Below are positions 28,558-38,992 of a stretch of 64,000 nucleotides of DNA, in pieces. The position numbers were made by a program, and so were the translations under genes. How positions within the stretch are numbered: the stretch's first letter is position 1; the number at the start of each line of letters is the position of its first letter. The notes beneath the pieces are model-generated. The model searched no databases and had not been told where the DNA came from. It was given only the letters and a program-made list of their open reading frames with translations. Source of the DNA: Vibrio tubiashii (GTDB lineage Bacteria > Pseudomonadota > Gammaproteobacteria > Enterobacterales > Vibrionaceae); contig JRWQ01000017.1 of assembly GCA_000775715.1 (NCBI GenBank), forward strand, positions 118,149 through 182,148, given 5' to 3'.

Positions 28558-29295
28558 ATGAGTAACGAATTTATCTATGGTATTCACGCAGTTAAAGCTG
28601 TACTTGAGCGTGAACCTGAGCGCTTTATCGAAGCGTTCGTACTAAAAGGTCGTCAAGATGACCGATTAATGCCGATTTTAAACGAGCTACAAGTATGTGG
28701 CGTTTCTATTCAGCAAATGACACGTAAAACGCTCGATGATAAGGCTCGTGGTGCCAATCATCAAGGCATCATGGCCCGCGTTAAGCCTGCCAAGCAGTTA
28801 AACGAGAATGACTTAGATGACATTCTTGCTAAACATGAGTCGCCACTGCTGCTAGTACTCGATGGCGTGACTGATCCGCACAACTTAGGCGCGTGCCTAC
28901 GTAATGCTGATGCTGCGGGTGTTGCTGCGGTAATCGTACCAAAAGATAAGTCAGCGAATATCAATGCCACGGTAAGTAAAGTTGCTTGTGGTGCTGCTGA
29001 GACAGTCCCACTAGTTCGGGTGACTAACCTAGCTCGCTCCATGCGCGCATTGCAAGAGCAGGGTGTTTGGTTTGTCGGAACGGCGGGTGAAGCCACTCAC
29101 GACATCTACCATGCTAAGTTGACAGGTTCGCTGGCTATCGTCATGGGTGCAGAAGGAGACGGCATGCGCCGCCTGACACGCGAGACCTGTGATGACCTGA
29201 TCAAGATCCCTATGGCGGGTAGCGTATCTAGCCTAAACGTCTCAGTAGCATCAGGCGTTTGTCTGTTTGAAGCGGTGCGTCAGCGCTTAGCTTAA
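28558..29295 (+). CDS. rlmB: 23S rRNA (guanosine-2251-2'-O)-methyltransferase
   Basis: RlmB methylates the ribose of G2251 in the peptidyl-transferase P loop. The 245-residue protein has the N-terminal substrate-binding domain ([18 protein letters not shown]) and a SPOUT knot domain with [31 protein letters not shown] and [22 protein letters not shown]. It starts 23 bases after rnr and is surely cotranscribed, as in E. coli. Confidence 0.97.
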   Translation: MSNEFIYGIHAVKAVLEREPERFIEAFVLKGRQDDRLMPILNELQVCGVSIQQMTRKTLDDKARGANHQGIMARVKPAKQLNENDLDDILAKHESPLLLVLDGVTDPHNLGACLRNADAAGVAAVIVPKDKSANINATVSKVACGAAETVPLVRVTNLARSMRALQEQGVWFVGTAGEATHDIYHAKLTGSLAIVMGAEGDGMRRLTRETCDDLIKIPMAGSVSSLNVSVASGVCLFEAVRQRLA

Positions 29296-29296
29296 A

Positions 29297-29415
29297 TATC
29301 CGGAAAACTGCGCTTCTGGATAACGGGAACGCTACGCAGATGAAAAATTGGAGTTGACCTCTTAACTTAAAGAGTGTGGTCAACTCCAGTTCTCCATAGG
29401 ACGAAGTCCGTTCCC
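29297..29415. repeat. Second copy-like dyad element after rlmB
   Basis: Three nested dyads: TATCCGGAA/TTCTGGATA (29297-29322), GGGAACG (29325) pairing with CGTTCCC (ending 29415), and a strong inner hairpin TGGAGTTGACC/GGTCAACTCCA (29349-29388). The words CGCTACGC and GGACGAAGTCCGTTC are shared with 13283-13416. It separates rlmB from the S10 promoter and may also end transcription, although no T-run is present. Confidence 0.62.
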
Positions 29416-29470
29416 ACATCCCGATTCCAACCTCCCATTCCCTCTTCTCCGTTTAATTTTCAAACAACCC

Positions 29471-29498
29471 TTGCACATAAAATTGTGATCTGTATAAT
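29471..29498 (+). promoter_or_regulatory. Promoter of the S10 operon
   Basis: TTGCAC, 16 bases, TATAAT, then GC-rich GCGTCGC, as expected for a growth-rate-controlled promoter. The spacer contains TGTGATC, half of a CRP site. Confidence 0.8.
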
Positions 29499-29504
29499 GC
29501 GTCG

Positions 29505-30113
<609 letters not shown>

Positions 30114-30127
30114 GGGAGATTAGAAGA

Positions 30128-30757
30128 ATGATTGGTCTAATCGGTCGTAAAGTGGGCATGACCCGCGTATTTACTGAAGAAGGCGTTTCTATCCCAGTAA
30201 CAGTTGTTGAGGTTGAAGCTAACCGTGTTTCTCAAGTTAAAACTCTTGAGACAGATGGCTACGCAGCAATCCAGGTTACTGCTGGTGCTAAGAAAGCTAA
30301 CCGCGTAAACAAAGCTGAAGCAGGTCACTTTGCTAAAGCTGGCGTTGAAGCTGGTCGCGGTCTTTGGGAATTCCGTTTGGAAAACGATGAAGAGTTTGCA
30401 GTTGGCGCTGAGCTAACAGTTGAACTATTCAACGAAACAAAGAAAGTAGACGTTACTGGTACATCTAAGGGTAAAGGTTTCCAAGGCGCTGTTAAGCGTT
30501 GGAACTTCCGCACTCAAGATATGACTCACGGTAACTCATTGTCTCACCGTGCTCCTGGTTCTATTGGCCAATGTCAAACTCCAGGTCGCGTATTTAAAGG
30601 CAAGAAAATGGCAGGTCACATGGGTGCTGAGCGTGTAACGACTCAAAACCTAGAGATCGTACGTGTTGACGCTGAGCGCAATCTGCTTCTTATTAAAGGT
30701 GCAGTCCCAGGCGCAACTGGCGGTAACGTGATCGTTAAACCAGCTGTTAAAGCATAA
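30128..30757 (+). CDS. rplC: 50S ribosomal protein L3
   Basis: L3 (209 residues) begins [15 protein letters not shown] and carries the [24 protein letters not shown] loop that reaches the peptidyl-transferase centre; its Gln in [12 protein letters not shown] is the known PrmB methylation site. One of the first proteins to bind 23S rRNA. AAGGGAGA precedes the start 14 bases after rpsJ. Confidence 0.98.
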   Translation: MIGLIGRKVGMTRVFTEEGVSIPVTVVEVEANRVSQVKTLETDGYAAIQVTAGAKKANRVNKAEAGHFAKAGVEAGRGLWEFRLENDEEFAVGAELTVELFNETKKVDVTGTSKGKGFQGAVKRWNFRTQDMTHGNSLSHRAPGSIGQCQTPGRVFKGKKMAGHMGAERVTTQNLEIVRVDAERNLLLIKGAVPGATGGNVIVKPAVKA

Positions 30758-30774
30758 CGTCTCAGGAGTAAGTA

Positions 30775-31377
30775 ATGGAACTAATGGTTAAAGGTGCTGA
30801 TGCACTAACTGTTTCCGAAACTACTTTCGGACGTGAGTTTAACGAAGCTCTTGTACACCAAGTAGTTGTTGCGTACGCAGCAGGTGCTCGTCAAGGTACT
30901 CGTGCTCAGAAAACACGTTCAGAAGTTTCTGGCGGTGGCGCTAAGCCATGGCGTCAAAAAGGTACTGGCCGTGCGCGTGCTGGTACAATCCGTAGCCCAA
31001 TCTGGCGTACAGGTGGTGTTACTTTTGCTGCGAAACCACAAGATCACAGCCAAAAAGTAAACAAGAAAATGTACCGTGGTGCTATGAAGAGCATTCTTTC
31101 TGAGCTTGTTCGTCAAGAGCGTCTAATCGTTGTTGATAACTTCTCAGTAGAAGCACCAAAGACTAAAGAACTAGTTGCTAAGCTTAAAGAGCTTGAGCTA
31201 ACTGACGCTTTAATCGTGACTAGCGAAGTAGATGAGAACCTATTCTTAGCTGCTCGTAACCTATACAAAGTTGACGCACGTGACGTTGCTGGTATCGACC
31301 CAGTTTCTCTAATTGCGTTTGACAAAGTTGTAATTACTGCTGAAGCAGTTAAACAAGTAGAGGAGATGCTAGCATGA
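30775..31377 (+). CDS. rplD: 50S ribosomal protein L4
   Basis: L4 (200 residues) starts [29 protein letters not shown] and has the extended tunnel loop [30 protein letters not shown]. Besides lining the exit tunnel, E. coli L4 represses its own operon through the S10 leader. CAGGAG precedes the ATG. The stop overlaps rplW as ATGA. Confidence 0.98.
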   Translation: MELMVKGADALTVSETTFGREFNEALVHQVVVAYAAGARQGTRAQKTRSEVSGGGAKPWRQKGTGRARAGTIRSPIWRTGGVTFAAKPQDHSQKVNKKMYRGAMKSILSELVRQERLIVVDNFSVEAPKTKELVAKLKELELTDALIVTSEVDENLFLAARNLYKVDARDVAGIDPVSLIAFDKVVITAEAVKQVEEMLA

Positions 31378-31676
31378 TCACTGAAGAGCGTATCCTAAAA
31401 GTTCTACGTGCACCGCACATCTCTGAAAAAGCAACTATGGCAGCTGAGAAAGCGAACACTATCGTTTTCAAAGTAGCAATCGATGCAACTAAAAAAGAGA
31501 TCAAAGCAGCTGTAGAAAAGCTATTTGAAGTTGAAGTTAAGTCTGTAAACACTCTTATCAATAAGGGTAAGACCAAACGTCAAGGTCTACGCCAAGGTCG
31601 CCGCAGCGACGTTAAGAAAGCGTACGTTACTTTGAAAGAAGGTCAAGATCTTGACTTCGTTGGCGGCGCGGAATAA
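31374..31676 (+). CDS. rplW: 50S ribosomal protein L23
   Basis: L23 (100 residues), beginning [26 protein letters not shown], sits at the tunnel exit and is the docking site for trigger factor and SRP. It overlaps rplD by four bases, a sign of translational coupling. Confidence 0.98.
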   Translation: MITEERILKVLRAPHISEKATMAAEKANTIVFKVAIDATKKEIKAAVEKLFEVEVKSVNTLINKGKTKRQGLRQGRRSDVKKAYVTLKEGQDLDFVGGAE

Positions 31677-31691
31677 CAGGAGTAGTTAAGA

Positions 31692-32516
31692 ATGGCTATT
31701 GTTAAATGTAAGCCGACTTCCCCTGGTCGTCGTCACGTTGTTAAAGTTGTTAACGCTGACCTACACAAGGGCAAGCCATACGCACCTCTTCTAGAGAAAA
31801 ACTCTAAGAACGGTGGTCGTAACAACAACGGTCGTATCACAGTACGTCACATCGGCGGTGGTCACAAGCACCACTACCGTGTAATTGACTTCAAACGTAC
31901 TAAAGACGGTATCCCAGCGAAAGTTGAGCGTCTTGAATATGATCCAAACCGTAGCGCTAACATCGCTCTAGTTCTGTACGCAGACGGTGAGCGTCGTTAC
32001 ATCCTAGCACCTAAAGGTGTTAACGCTGGTGATGCTATCCAGTCTGGTGTTGATGCACCAATCAAAGCTGGTAACACTCTACCAATGCGTAACATCCCAG
32101 TAGGTTCAACTGTACACAACGTTGAACTTAAGCCTGGTAAAGGTGGTCAGCTAGCTCGTTCGGCTGGTGCATATGCTCAAATCGTTGCTCGCGACGGTGC
32201 ATACGTAACTATCCGTCTACGTTCTGGCGAAATGCGCAAAGTACTTTCTGAAGGCCGGGCAACAATCGGTGAAGTTGGTAACTCTGAGCACATGCTACGT
32301 GAACTTGGTAAAGCTGGTGCTAACCGCTGGCGCGGTGTTCGTCCTACCGTTCGCGGTGTGGTAATGAACCCAGTAGACCACCCACACGGTGGTGGTGAAG
32401 GTCGTACTTCTGGTGGCCGTCACCCAGTTTCACCATGGGGTCAGCCAACTAAAGGCTTCAAGACTCGTAAGAACAAACGCACTGACAAGTACATCGTACG
32501 TCGTCGTAACAAGTAA
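31692..32516 (+). CDS. rplB: 50S ribosomal protein L2
   Basis: L2 (274 residues) starts [20 protein letters not shown]. The C-terminal [17 protein letters not shown] holds the conserved His needed for peptidyl-transferase activity, and the tail is strongly basic ([15 protein letters not shown]). CAGGAG lies 15 bases after rplW. Confidence 0.98.
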   Translation: MAIVKCKPTSPGRRHVVKVVNADLHKGKPYAPLLEKNSKNGGRNNNGRITVRHIGGGHKHHYRVIDFKRTKDGIPAKVERLEYDPNRSANIALVLYADGERRYILAPKGVNAGDAIQSGVDAPIKAGNTLPMRNIPVGSTVHNVELKPGKGGQLARSAGAYAQIVARDGAYVTIRLRSGEMRKVLSEGRATIGEVGNSEHMLRELGKAGANRWRGVRPTVRGVVMNPVDHPHGGGEGRTSGGRHPVSPWGQPTKGFKTRKNKRTDKYIVRRRNK

Positions 32517-32537
32517 TCTATATAAAGAGGAATCGCC

Positions 32538-32816
32538 ATGCCACGTTCTCTCAAGAAAGGTCCATTTATTGACCTACACTTGCTGAAGAAGGTAGAGAAA
32601 GCGGTGGAAAGCGGAGACAAAAAGCCTATTAAGACTTGGTCCCGTCGTTCAATGATCATCCCTACGATGATCGGTTTGACCATCGCTGTCCATAATGGTC
32701 GTCAGCACGTACCAGTATTCGTAACCGAAGAAATGATCGGTCACAAACTGGGCGAATTCGCACCAACACGTACTTACCGCGGCCATGTCGTGGATAAGAA
32801 AGCTAAGAAGCGTTAA
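32538..32816 (+). CDS. rpsS: 30S ribosomal protein S19
   Basis: S19 (92 residues), [22 protein letters not shown], with [23 protein letters not shown]. It contacts S13 in the head and the A-site region. AGAGGA precedes it. Confidence 0.98.
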   Translation: MPRSLKKGPFIDLHLLKKVEKAVESGDKKPIKTWSRRSMIIPTMIGLTIAVHNGRQHVPVFVTEEMIGHKLGEFAPTRTYRGHVVDKKAKKR

Positions 32817-32826
32817 GGAGTAGATG

Positions 32827-33159
32827 ATGGAAGCATTAGCTAAACATAACTTTGCTCGCATTTCGCCTCAGAAAGCTCGCTTAGTTGCGGATCAAATTCG
32901 TGGAAAATCTGTAGACCAGGCTCTAGAAATTCTAACGTTCAGCAACAAAAAAGCTGCTGATCTAATCAAGAAAGTTCTTGAGTCAGCTATCGCTAACGCG
33001 GAGCACAATGAAGGCGCAGATATTGACGATCTAAATGTCGCAAAAATCTTCGTAGATGAAGGCCCTATCATGAAGCGTATTATGCCTCGTGCTAAAGGTC
33101 GTGCGGATCGTATCTTGAAGCGTTCAAGCCACATCACTGTTGTTGTAGCAGATCGCTAA
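32827..33159 (+). CDS. rplV: 50S ribosomal protein L22
   Basis: L22 (110 residues) begins [26 protein letters not shown]; the beta-hairpin with [19 protein letters not shown] lines the exit tunnel, where macrolide-resistance changes map. Two ATGs are adjacent (32824, 32827). AAGGAG at 32815-32820 is better spaced to the second. Confidence 0.97.
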   Translation: MEALAKHNFARISPQKARLVADQIRGKSVDQALEILTFSNKKAADLIKKVLESAIANAEHNEGADIDDLNVAKIFVDEGPIMKRIMPRAKGRADRILKRSSHITVVVADR

Positions 33160-33178
33160 GAGACTAGGAGAGTAAGCA

Positions 33179-33877
33179 ATGGGTCAAAAAGTACATCCAA
33201 ATGGTATTCGTCTAGGCATCGTTAAGCCTTGGAATGCTACATGGTTTGCTAACACCAAAGATTTCGCTGACAACCTAGACGGCGACTTCAAGGTACGTCA
33301 GTTCCTTACAAGTGAACTGAAAAAAGCATCTCTTTCACGCATCGTTATCGAGCGTCCAGCTAAGAGCATCCGTGTGACTATTCACACTGCTCGTCCTGGC
33401 GTTGTAATCGGTAAGAAAGGTGAAGACGTAGAGAAACTACGCACAGCTGTAGCTAAAATTGCAGGTGTACCAGCGCAAATTAACATCGCTGAAGTACGTA
33501 AGCCTGAACTTGATGCACAGCTTGTAGGTGATAGCATCGCGTCTCAGCTAGAGCGTCGTGTTATGTTCCGTCGTGCTATGAAGCGCGCGGTACAAAACGC
33601 TATGCGTCTAGGCGCTAAAGGTATCAAAGTAGAAGTAAGCGGTCGTCTAGGCGGCGCTGAAATTGCACGTTCAGAGTGGTACCGTGAAGGCCGTGTGCCT
33701 CTACACACTCTACGTGCTGACATTGATTACGCAACTTCTTCGGCTCACACTCAATACGGTGTGATCGGCATTAAGACTTGGATCTTCAAAGGTGAAATCC
33801 TAGGCGGTATGCCAGCAGCTAACGCTGTAGAGCCTAAAGGCGACAAGCCTAAGAAGCAGCGTAAAGGCCGTAAGTAA
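33179..33877 (+). CDS. rpsC: 30S ribosomal protein S3
   Basis: S3 (232 residues), [23 protein letters not shown]. The KH domain has [13 protein letters not shown]; the C-terminal domain has [29 protein letters not shown]. It forms the mRNA entry channel with S4 and S5. The tail is Lys-rich. Confidence 0.98.
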   Translation: MGQKVHPNGIRLGIVKPWNATWFANTKDFADNLDGDFKVRQFLTSELKKASLSRIVIERPAKSIRVTIHTARPGVVIGKKGEDVEKLRTAVAKIAGVPAQINIAEVRKPELDAQLVGDSIASQLERRVMFRRAMKRAVQNAMRLGAKGIKVEVSGRLGGAEIARSEWYREGRVPLHTLRADIDYATSSAHTQYGVIGIKTWIFKGEILGGMPAANAVEPKGDKPKKQRKGRK

Positions 33878-33888
33878 GGAGTCGACAG

Positions 33889-34299
33889 ATGCTACAACCT
33901 AAACGTACTAAGTTCCGTAAGGTTCAGACTGGTCGTAACCGTGGTCTAGCTAAAGGTACTGATGTAAGCTTCGGCGAATTCGGTCTTAAAGCTACTGGCC
34001 GTGGTCGTCTAACTGCTCGTCAAATCGAAGCGGCACGTCGTGCAATGACACGTCACGTTAAGCGTCAAGGTAAAATCTGGATCCGTGTGTTCCCAGACAA
34101 ACCTATCACAGAAAAACCACTAGAAGTTCGTCAAGGTAAGGGTAAAGGTAACGTTGAGTACTGGGTAGCCCAAATCCAACCTGGTAAGGTTATGTACGAA
34201 ATGGGTGGTGTACCTGAAGAATTGGCTCGTGAAGCGTTCCGTCTAGCGGCGCGTAAACTGCCATTCAAAACTACATTTGTAACTAAGCAGGTGATGTGA
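33889..34299 (+). CDS. rplP: 50S ribosomal protein L16
   Basis: L16 (136 residues), [23 protein letters not shown], with [39 protein letters not shown]. It helps position the acceptor arm of A-site tRNA. Its stop overlaps the rpmC start by one base (TGATG). Confidence 0.98.
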   Translation: MLQPKRTKFRKVQTGRNRGLAKGTDVSFGEFGLKATGRGRLTARQIEAARRAMTRHVKRQGKIWIRVFPDKPITEKPLEVRQGKGKGNVEYWVAQIQPGKVMYEMGGVPEELAREAFRLAARKLPFKTTFVTKQVM

Positions 34300-34490
34300 T
34301 GAAAGCACAAGATCTACGCGAAAAAAGCGTTGAAGAGCTTAACGCTGAGCTTTTGAATTTGCTACGTGAACAGTTCAACTTGCGCATGCAAGCTGCAACT
34401 GGTCAGCTACAGCAAACTCATACTCTGAAAGCTGTACGTCGTGATATCGCACGTGTGAAAACCGTATTGACTGAGAAGGCAGGCGCATAA
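34299..34490 (+). CDS. rpmC: 50S ribosomal protein L29
   Basis: L29 (63 residues), [31 protein letters not shown], is a two-helix protein beside the tunnel exit. The frame opens with a GTG three bases earlier, but the ATG at 34299, sharing the A of the rplP stop, is the family start. Confidence 0.97.
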   Translation: MKAQDLREKSVEELNAELLNLLREQFNLRMQAATGQLQQTHTLKAVRRDIARVKTVLTEKAGA

Positions 34491-34744
34491 TGAGCGACAA
34501 AATTCGTACTTCATTTGGTCGTGTAGTTAGCAACAAGGCTGACAAGTCTATCACTGTTGCTATCGAGCGCATGGTTAAACACCCAATTTACGGCAAGTTC
34601 GTAAAGCGCACGACTAAAGTTCACGCACATGACGAGAACAACGAGTGTGGCCTAGGCGATACTGTTGAAATTCGTGAGTGTCGTCCACTGTCTAAGACTA
34701 AGTCTTGGACTTTGGTAAAAGTTGTAGAAAAAGCGAAAGGTTAA
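34490..34744 (+). CDS. rpsQ: 30S ribosomal protein S17
   Basis: S17 (84 residues), [36 protein letters not shown], an OB-fold primary binder of 16S rRNA. It overlaps rpmC as TAATG. It is the last gene of the S10 operon; a terminator follows. Confidence 0.98.
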   Translation: MSDKIRTSFGRVVSNKADKSITVAIERMVKHPIYGKFVKRTTKVHAHDENNECGLGDTVEIRECRPLSKTKSWTLVKVVEKAKG

Positions 34745-34768
34745 TTCCTAAGCTAATTCTATGATATT

Positions 34769-34806
34769 AAACGGCTCCAAATTAATTTTGGGGCCGTTTA
34801 TTTTTT
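34769..34806 (+). terminator. Terminator of the S10 operon
   Basis: AAACGGCTCC pairs with GGGGCCGTTT (one G-T pair) across AAATTAATTTT, followed by ATTTTTTG. It lies in the 166-base gap between rpsQ and rplN. Confidence 0.88.
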
Positions 34807-34829
34807 GACTACCCAATCACAAAAAAGGG

Positions 34830-34838
34830 TGGTACAAT
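34830..34838 (+). promoter_or_regulatory. Extended -10 promoter of the spc operon
   Basis: TGGTACAAT has the extended -10 form TGnTAnAAT; no good -35 is seen at 17 bases. GC-rich GCGTCCC follows at the start region. The leader to rplN is about 65 bases and holds a small GCCCGACCCGAGAGGGTC dyad. Confidence 0.55.
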
Positions 34839-34910
34839 TCGCGTCCCTTTTAAAGAGGCAGCCCGACCCGAGAGGGTCTAGTTTTTTTTATATTTAGCGG
34901 AGCACTAACA

Positions 34911-35282
34911 ATGATCCAAATGCAAAGTACACTTGACGCAGCTGATAACTCAGGCGCGCGCAAGGTAATGTGTATTAAGGTCCTGGGTGGCTCACACCGC
35001 CGTTATGCACATATCGGTGACGTTATCAAAGTTACTGTGAAGGAAGCAATTCCTCGCGGTAAAGTTAAAAAAGGTGACGTTCTGAAGGCGGTTGTTGTGC
35101 GCACTCGCAAAGGCGTTCGTCGTCCAGACGGTTCTGTCATTCGCTTCGACCGTAATGCTTGTGTATTGCTTAACGACAATACTGAGCAACCAATCGGTAC
35201 ACGTATCTTTGGCCCTGTGACACGTGAGCTTCGTGGCGATAAGTTCATGAAGATCGTTTCACTGGCTCCAGAAGTTCTGTAA
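34911..35282 (+). CDS. rplN: 50S ribosomal protein L14
   Basis: L14 (123 residues), [27 protein letters not shown], binds at the subunit interface and is the target of silencing factor RsfS. AGCGGAGC precedes the ATG. First gene of the spc operon. Confidence 0.98.
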   Translation: MIQMQSTLDAADNSGARKVMCIKVLGGSHRRYAHIGDVIKVTVKEAIPRGKVKKGDVLKAVVVRTRKGVRRPDGSVIRFDRNACVLLNDNTEQPIGTRIFGPVTRELRGDKFMKIVSLAPEVL

Positions 35283-35295
35283 GGAGCACGAAGAA

Positions 35296-35613
35296 ATGGC
35301 AGCTAAAATCCGTCGTAATGACGAAGTAATCGTTCTTGCTGGTAAAGACAAAGGCAAGAAAGGTAAAGTAACTAAGGTTCTAGCAACTGGTAAAGTTATC
35401 GTTGAAGGTATCAACCTAGTTAAGAAGCATCAGAAACCTGTTCCAGCTATGGGTATCCAAGGCGGTATCGTAGAGCAAGAAGCAGCAATCGACGTTTCTA
35501 ACGTGGCGATTTTCAACGCAGCTACTGGTAAAGCTGACCGTATCGGTTTCCGTTTCGAAGATGGTAAGAAAGTTCGTTTCTTTAAATCTAACAACGAAAT
35601 CGTTTCTAACTAA
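35296..35613 (+). CDS. rplX: 50S ribosomal protein L24
   Basis: L24 (105 residues), [29 protein letters not shown], has the KOW motif typical of this early assembly initiator. AAGGAGC precedes it, 13 bases after rplN. Confidence 0.98.
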   Translation: MAAKIRRNDEVIVLAGKDKGKKGKVTKVLATGKVIVEGINLVKKHQKPVPAMGIQGGIVEQEAAIDVSNVAIFNAATGKADRIGFRFEDGKKVRFFKSNNEIVSN

Positions 35614-35636
35614 TAGAAGTAATTTGGAGTTCTACT

Positions 35637-36176
35637 ATGGCGAAACTGCATGATTACTACAAGTCGTCTGTAGTCGCTGATCTGACCAAACAGTTCAGCT
35701 ACACAAGCGTCATGCAAGTCCCTAGAATCGAGAAAATCACCCTTAACATGGGTGTTGGTGAAGCAATCAACGACAAGAAACTGCTAGAAAACGCAGCAGC
35801 TGATATGGCAACGATCTCTGGTCAAAAGCCACTTATCACTAAAGCGCGTAAATCTGTTGCAGGTTTCAAAATTCGTGAAGGCTACCCTATCGGTTGTAAA
35901 GTAACCTTGCGTGGCGAACGTATGTGGGATTTTCTTGAGCGTCTAATTAATATCGCTCTTCCACGAGTACGTGACTTCCGTGGTGTTAGCGCTAAGTCTT
36001 TTGACGGACGCGGTAACTACAGCATGGGCGTTCGCGAGCAAATCATCTTCCCGGAAATCGACTTTGATAAAGTTGATAAAGTACGCGGTCTAGACATCAC
36101 TATTACGACGTCTGCTGGTACTGATGAGGAAGGCCGTGCTCTGCTGGCTGCCTTTAACTTCCCATTCCGTAAGTAA
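35637..36176 (+). CDS. rplE: 50S ribosomal protein L5
   Basis: L5 (179 residues), [41 protein letters not shown], is part of the central protuberance with 5S rRNA. In E. coli, S8 represses the spc operon by binding around the rplE start. The first codons here (ATGGCGAAACTGCATGATTA) look the same as I remember from E. coli, which suggests the operator is conserved. Confidence 0.97.
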   Translation: MAKLHDYYKSSVVADLTKQFSYTSVMQVPRIEKITLNMGVGEAINDKKLLENAAADMATISGQKPLITKARKSVAGFKIREGYPIGCKVTLRGERMWDFLERLINIALPRVRDFRGVSAKSFDGRGNYSMGVREQIIFPEIDFDKVDKVRGLDITITTSAGTDEEGRALLAAFNFPFRK

Positions 36177-36193
36177 GGTGAAGGGTTACTGTT

Positions 36194-36499
36194 ATGGCTA
36201 AAAATTCAATGAAAGCACGTGAAGCAAAACGTGCGAAGCTAGTAGCTAAGTTCGCTGAAAAGCGTTCTGCGCTTAAAGCTATCATCAGCGATGTAAACGC
36301 ATCTGAAGAAGATCGTTGGAACGCAGTTCTTAAGCTGCAATCTCTTCCACGTGATTCAAGTGCATCACGTCAGCGCAACCGTTGTAACCAAACTGGTCGT
36401 CCACACGGTTACCTACGTAAGTTCGGTCTAAGCCGTATCAAAGTTCGTGAAGCTTGCATGAAAGGCGAGATTCCTGGACTTCGTAAGGCTAGCTGGTAA
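36194..36499 (+). CDS. rpsN: 30S ribosomal protein S14
   Basis: S14 (101 residues), [24 protein letters not shown], ending [22 protein letters not shown]. This is the long, zinc-free form: [20 protein letters not shown] lacks the paired CxxC motifs of the short form. Confidence 0.97.
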   Translation: MAKNSMKAREAKRAKLVAKFAEKRSALKAIISDVNASEEDRWNAVLKLQSLPRDSSASRQRNRCNQTGRPHGYLRKFGLSRIKVREACMKGEIPGLRKASW

Positions 36500-36528
36500 T
36501 TGCCACTTAATCATTTGGAGTAAATCAT

Positions 36529-36921
36529 ATGAGCATGCAAGATCCGATTTCGGATATGCTGACCCGCGTTCGTAACGGTCAGGCAGCAAACAAAGTTGCT
36601 GTTAAAATGCCTTCTTCAAAGCTTAAAGTTGCAATTGCTGCACTACTAAAAGCTGAAGGTTACATCACTGATTTCGCTGTTGAAGGCGAAGTAAAACCTG
36701 AGCTTGAAGTTACTCTTAAGTACTTCCAAGCTAAACCAGTAATCGAGCAACTTAAACGTGTTTCTCGTCCAGGTCTACGTGTTTACAAGAAGAAAGATGA
36801 GCTTCCTTCTGTAATGGGTGGTCTTGGTGTTGCTATCGTTTCAACTTCCAAGGGTCTGATGTCAGACCGTGCTGCACGTAAAGCAGGTCTTGGTGGTGAA
36901 ATCATCGCTTACGTAGCGTAA
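36529..36921 (+). CDS. rpsH: 30S ribosomal protein S8
   Basis: S8 (130 residues), [22 protein letters not shown], with the C-terminal [22 protein letters not shown]. It binds the central domain of 16S rRNA and is the feedback repressor of the spc operon in E. coli. TTTGGAG precedes it. Confidence 0.98.
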   Translation: MSMQDPISDMLTRVRNGQAANKVAVKMPSSKLKVAIAALLKAEGYITDFAVEGEVKPELEVTLKYFQAKPVIEQLKRVSRPGLRVYKKKDELPSVMGGLGVAIVSTSKGLMSDRAARKAGLGGEIIAYVA

Positions 36922-36933
36922 TAGGAGTAGATT

Positions 36934-37467
36934 ATGTCTCGTGTTGCTAAAGCACCTGTCGCTATTCCAGCTGGCGTAGAGGTGAAACTAAACGGCCAAG
37001 AAATCACTGTAAAAGGTGCTAAAGGCGAACTATCTCGCGTTCTTAACGACGCTGTAGTTGTAGCTCAGGAAGAAAACAATCTTACTTTCGGTCCACGCGA
37101 AGGTGTTGTAAACGCATGGGCACAAGCAGGTACTGCTCGCGCTCTAGTTAACAACATGGTTGTTGGTGTTACTGAAGGCTTTACTAAGAAGCTAACTCTT
37201 AAAGGTGTTGGTTACCGTGCTGCTATCAAAGGCAACGCTGTAGGTCTAACGCTAGGCTTCTCTCACCCAGTTGAGCATGAACTGCCAGCGGGTATCAAAG
37301 CTGAATGTCCAAGCCAAACTGAAATCGTGATTACTGGTTGTGACAAGCAACTTGTTGGTCAGGTTGCGGCTGACATTCGTTCTTACCGTGAGCCTGAGCC
37401 TTATAAAGGTAAAGGTGTTCGTTACGCAGATGAAAATGTGCGTACTAAAGAAGCTAAGAAGAAGTAA
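36934..37467 (+). CDS. rplF: 50S ribosomal protein L6
   Basis: L6 (177 residues), [33 protein letters not shown], with the [14 protein letters not shown] motif near the C terminus. It lies at the base of the L7/L12 stalk near the factor-binding site. TAGGAG precedes it. Confidence 0.98.
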   Translation: MSRVAKAPVAIPAGVEVKLNGQEITVKGAKGELSRVLNDAVVVAQEENNLTFGPREGVVNAWAQAGTARALVNNMVVGVTEGFTKKLTLKGVGYRAAIKGNAVGLTLGFSHPVEHELPAGIKAECPSQTEIVITGCDKQLVGQVAADIRSYREPEPYKGKGVRYADENVRTKEAKKK

Positions 37468-37476
37468 GGTAACACT

Positions 37477-37830
37477 ATGGATAAGAAAGCATCTCGCATC
37501 CGTCGTGCTACACGCGCACGTCGTAAGATTGCAGAACTGGGTGCAACTCGCCTAGTAGTACACCGTACTCCTCGTCACGTGTACGCACAGGTTATTGCAG
37601 CTAACGGCTCTGAGGTAATCGCAGCAGCTTCTACTGTAGAAAAAGCGATCCGTGAGCAAGTTAAGAACACTGGTAACATCGATGCAGCTAAAGCAGTAGG
37701 TAAAGCTGTTGCTGAGCGCGCTCTTGAAAAAGGCGTTGAAGCAGTTGCATTTGATCGTTCTGGTTTCCAATACCACGGTCGAGTAGCGGCGCTAGCAGAA
37801 TCTGCTCGCGAAGCTGGTCTGAAATTCTAA
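37477..37830 (+). CDS. rplR: 50S ribosomal protein L18
   Basis: L18 (117 residues), [40 protein letters not shown], binds 5S rRNA with L5. It ends [26 protein letters not shown], the family signature. AAGGTAAC precedes it. Confidence 0.98.
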   Translation: MDKKASRIRRATRARRKIAELGATRLVVHRTPRHVYAQVIAANGSEVIAAASTVEKAIREQVKNTGNIDAAKAVGKAVAERALEKGVEAVAFDRSGFQYHGRVAALAESAREAGLKF

Positions 37831-37844
37831 GGTAGGGTTGGAAG

Positions 37845-38348
37845 ATGGCTAAAGAACAACAAGTTCAAGCGAATGATTTGCAAGAAAAGCTAATCGCAGT
37901 TAACCGTGTTTCTAAAACGGTTAAAGGTGGTCGAATCATGAGCTTCACTGCACTAACAGTAGTTGGTGACGGTAACGGTCGTGTAGGTTTCGGTTACGGC
38001 AAAGCTCGTGAAGTACCTGCAGCGATTCAAAAAGCAATGGAAAAAGCGCGTCGTAACATGACTACGATCGCTCTTAACGAAGGCACTCTTCACCACCCGG
38101 TGAAAGGTCGCCACTCGGGCTCTAAAGTTTACATGCAGCCTGCTGCAGAAGGTACTGGTGTTATCGCAGGTGGTGCGATGCGTGCAGTACTAGAAGTTGC
38201 TGGTGTACACAACGTACTATCTAAAGCATACGGTTCTACGAACCCTATCAACATCGTTCGTGCAACGATCGATGCACTAGGTAGCATGAAGTCGCCAGAA
38301 ATGGTTGCTGCTAAACGTGGTCTAACTGTTGAATCTATTTCGGAGTAA
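37845..38348 (+). CDS. rpsE: 30S ribosomal protein S5
   Basis: S5 (167 residues), [50 protein letters not shown]. The N-terminal dsRBD-like domain is where spectinomycin-resistance changes fall (VSKTVKGG loop); the C-terminal domain affects decoding accuracy. Confidence 0.98.
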   Translation: MAKEQQVQANDLQEKLIAVNRVSKTVKGGRIMSFTALTVVGDGNGRVGFGYGKAREVPAAIQKAMEKARRNMTTIALNEGTLHHPVKGRHSGSKVYMQPAAEGTGVIAGGAMRAVLEVAGVHNVLSKAYGSTNPINIVRATIDALGSMKSPEMVAAKRGLTVESISE

Positions 38349-38355
38349 GAACACC

Positions 38356-38532
38356 ATGGCAACTATTAAAGTAACTCAAACTAAAAGCTCAATTGGTCGT
38401 CTACCTAAGCACAAAGCGTGTCTTAAAGGTCTAGGCCTTCGTAAAATCAACCACACTGTAGAACTTGAAGATACTCCGTGCGTGCGCGGTATGATCAACA
38501 AGGTTTACTACATGGTTAAAGTTGAGGAGTAA
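38356..38532 (+). CDS. rpmD: 50S ribosomal protein L30
   Basis: L30 (58 residues), [36 protein letters not shown]. The frame is open 27 bases further upstream inside rpsE. The ATG at 38356, after the rpsE stop and the GGAGTAAG motif, is the family start. Confidence 0.97.
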   Translation: MATIKVTQTKSSIGRLPKHKACLKGLGLRKINHTVELEDTPCVRGMINKVYYMVKVEE

Positions 38533-38537
38533 TCAGA

Positions 38538-38972
38538 ATGCGTTTGAATACTCTATCACCAGCTGCTGGTGCTAAGACTACTGCTAAGCGCGTAGGTCGC
38601 GGTATTGGTTCTGGCCTAGGTAAGACTGGTGGCCGTGGCCACAAAGGTCAAAAGTCACGCTCTGGCGGTTCAGTTCGTCCAGGTTTTGAAGGCGGTCAGA
38701 TGCCTCTAAAACAACGTCTACCAAAATTCGGTTTCACTTCTCGTAAGAGCCTAGTGTCTGCTGAAGTTCGTCTAGCTGAGCTAGCGAAAGTAACTGGTGA
38801 CGTGGTTGATCTAAACAGCCTTAAAGCTGCTAACGTTATCACTAAGAACATCGAATTTGTTAAAGTTGTTCTTTCAGGTGAACTAAACAAAGCAGTGACT
38901 GTTAAAGGTCTACGTGTGACTAAAGGCGCTAAAGCTGCAATCGAAGCTGCAGGCGGTAAAATCGAGGAATAA
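38538..38972 (+). CDS. rplO: 50S ribosomal protein L15
   Basis: L15 (144 residues), [44 protein letters not shown], the Gly/Arg-rich rRNA-threading tail of this late-assembly protein. It begins five bases after rpmD. Confidence 0.98.
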   Translation: MRLNTLSPAAGAKTTAKRVGRGIGSGLGKTGGRGHKGQKSRSGGSVRPGFEGGQMPLKQRLPKFGFTSRKSLVSAEVRLAELAKVTGDVVDLNSLKAANVITKNIEFVKVVLSGELNKAVTVKGLRVTKGAKAAIEAAGGKIEE

Positions 38973-38992
38973 TCTCGAGGAACGAGGTACAG

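Noticed and set aside
28255..28587. 110-residue minus-strand frame at the end of rnr
   Set aside because: Its composition mirrors the Lys-rich tail of RNase R read backwards.
29484..29499. CRP site in the S10 promoter
   Set aside because: Only one half (TGTGATC) matches; the other half lacks TCACA.
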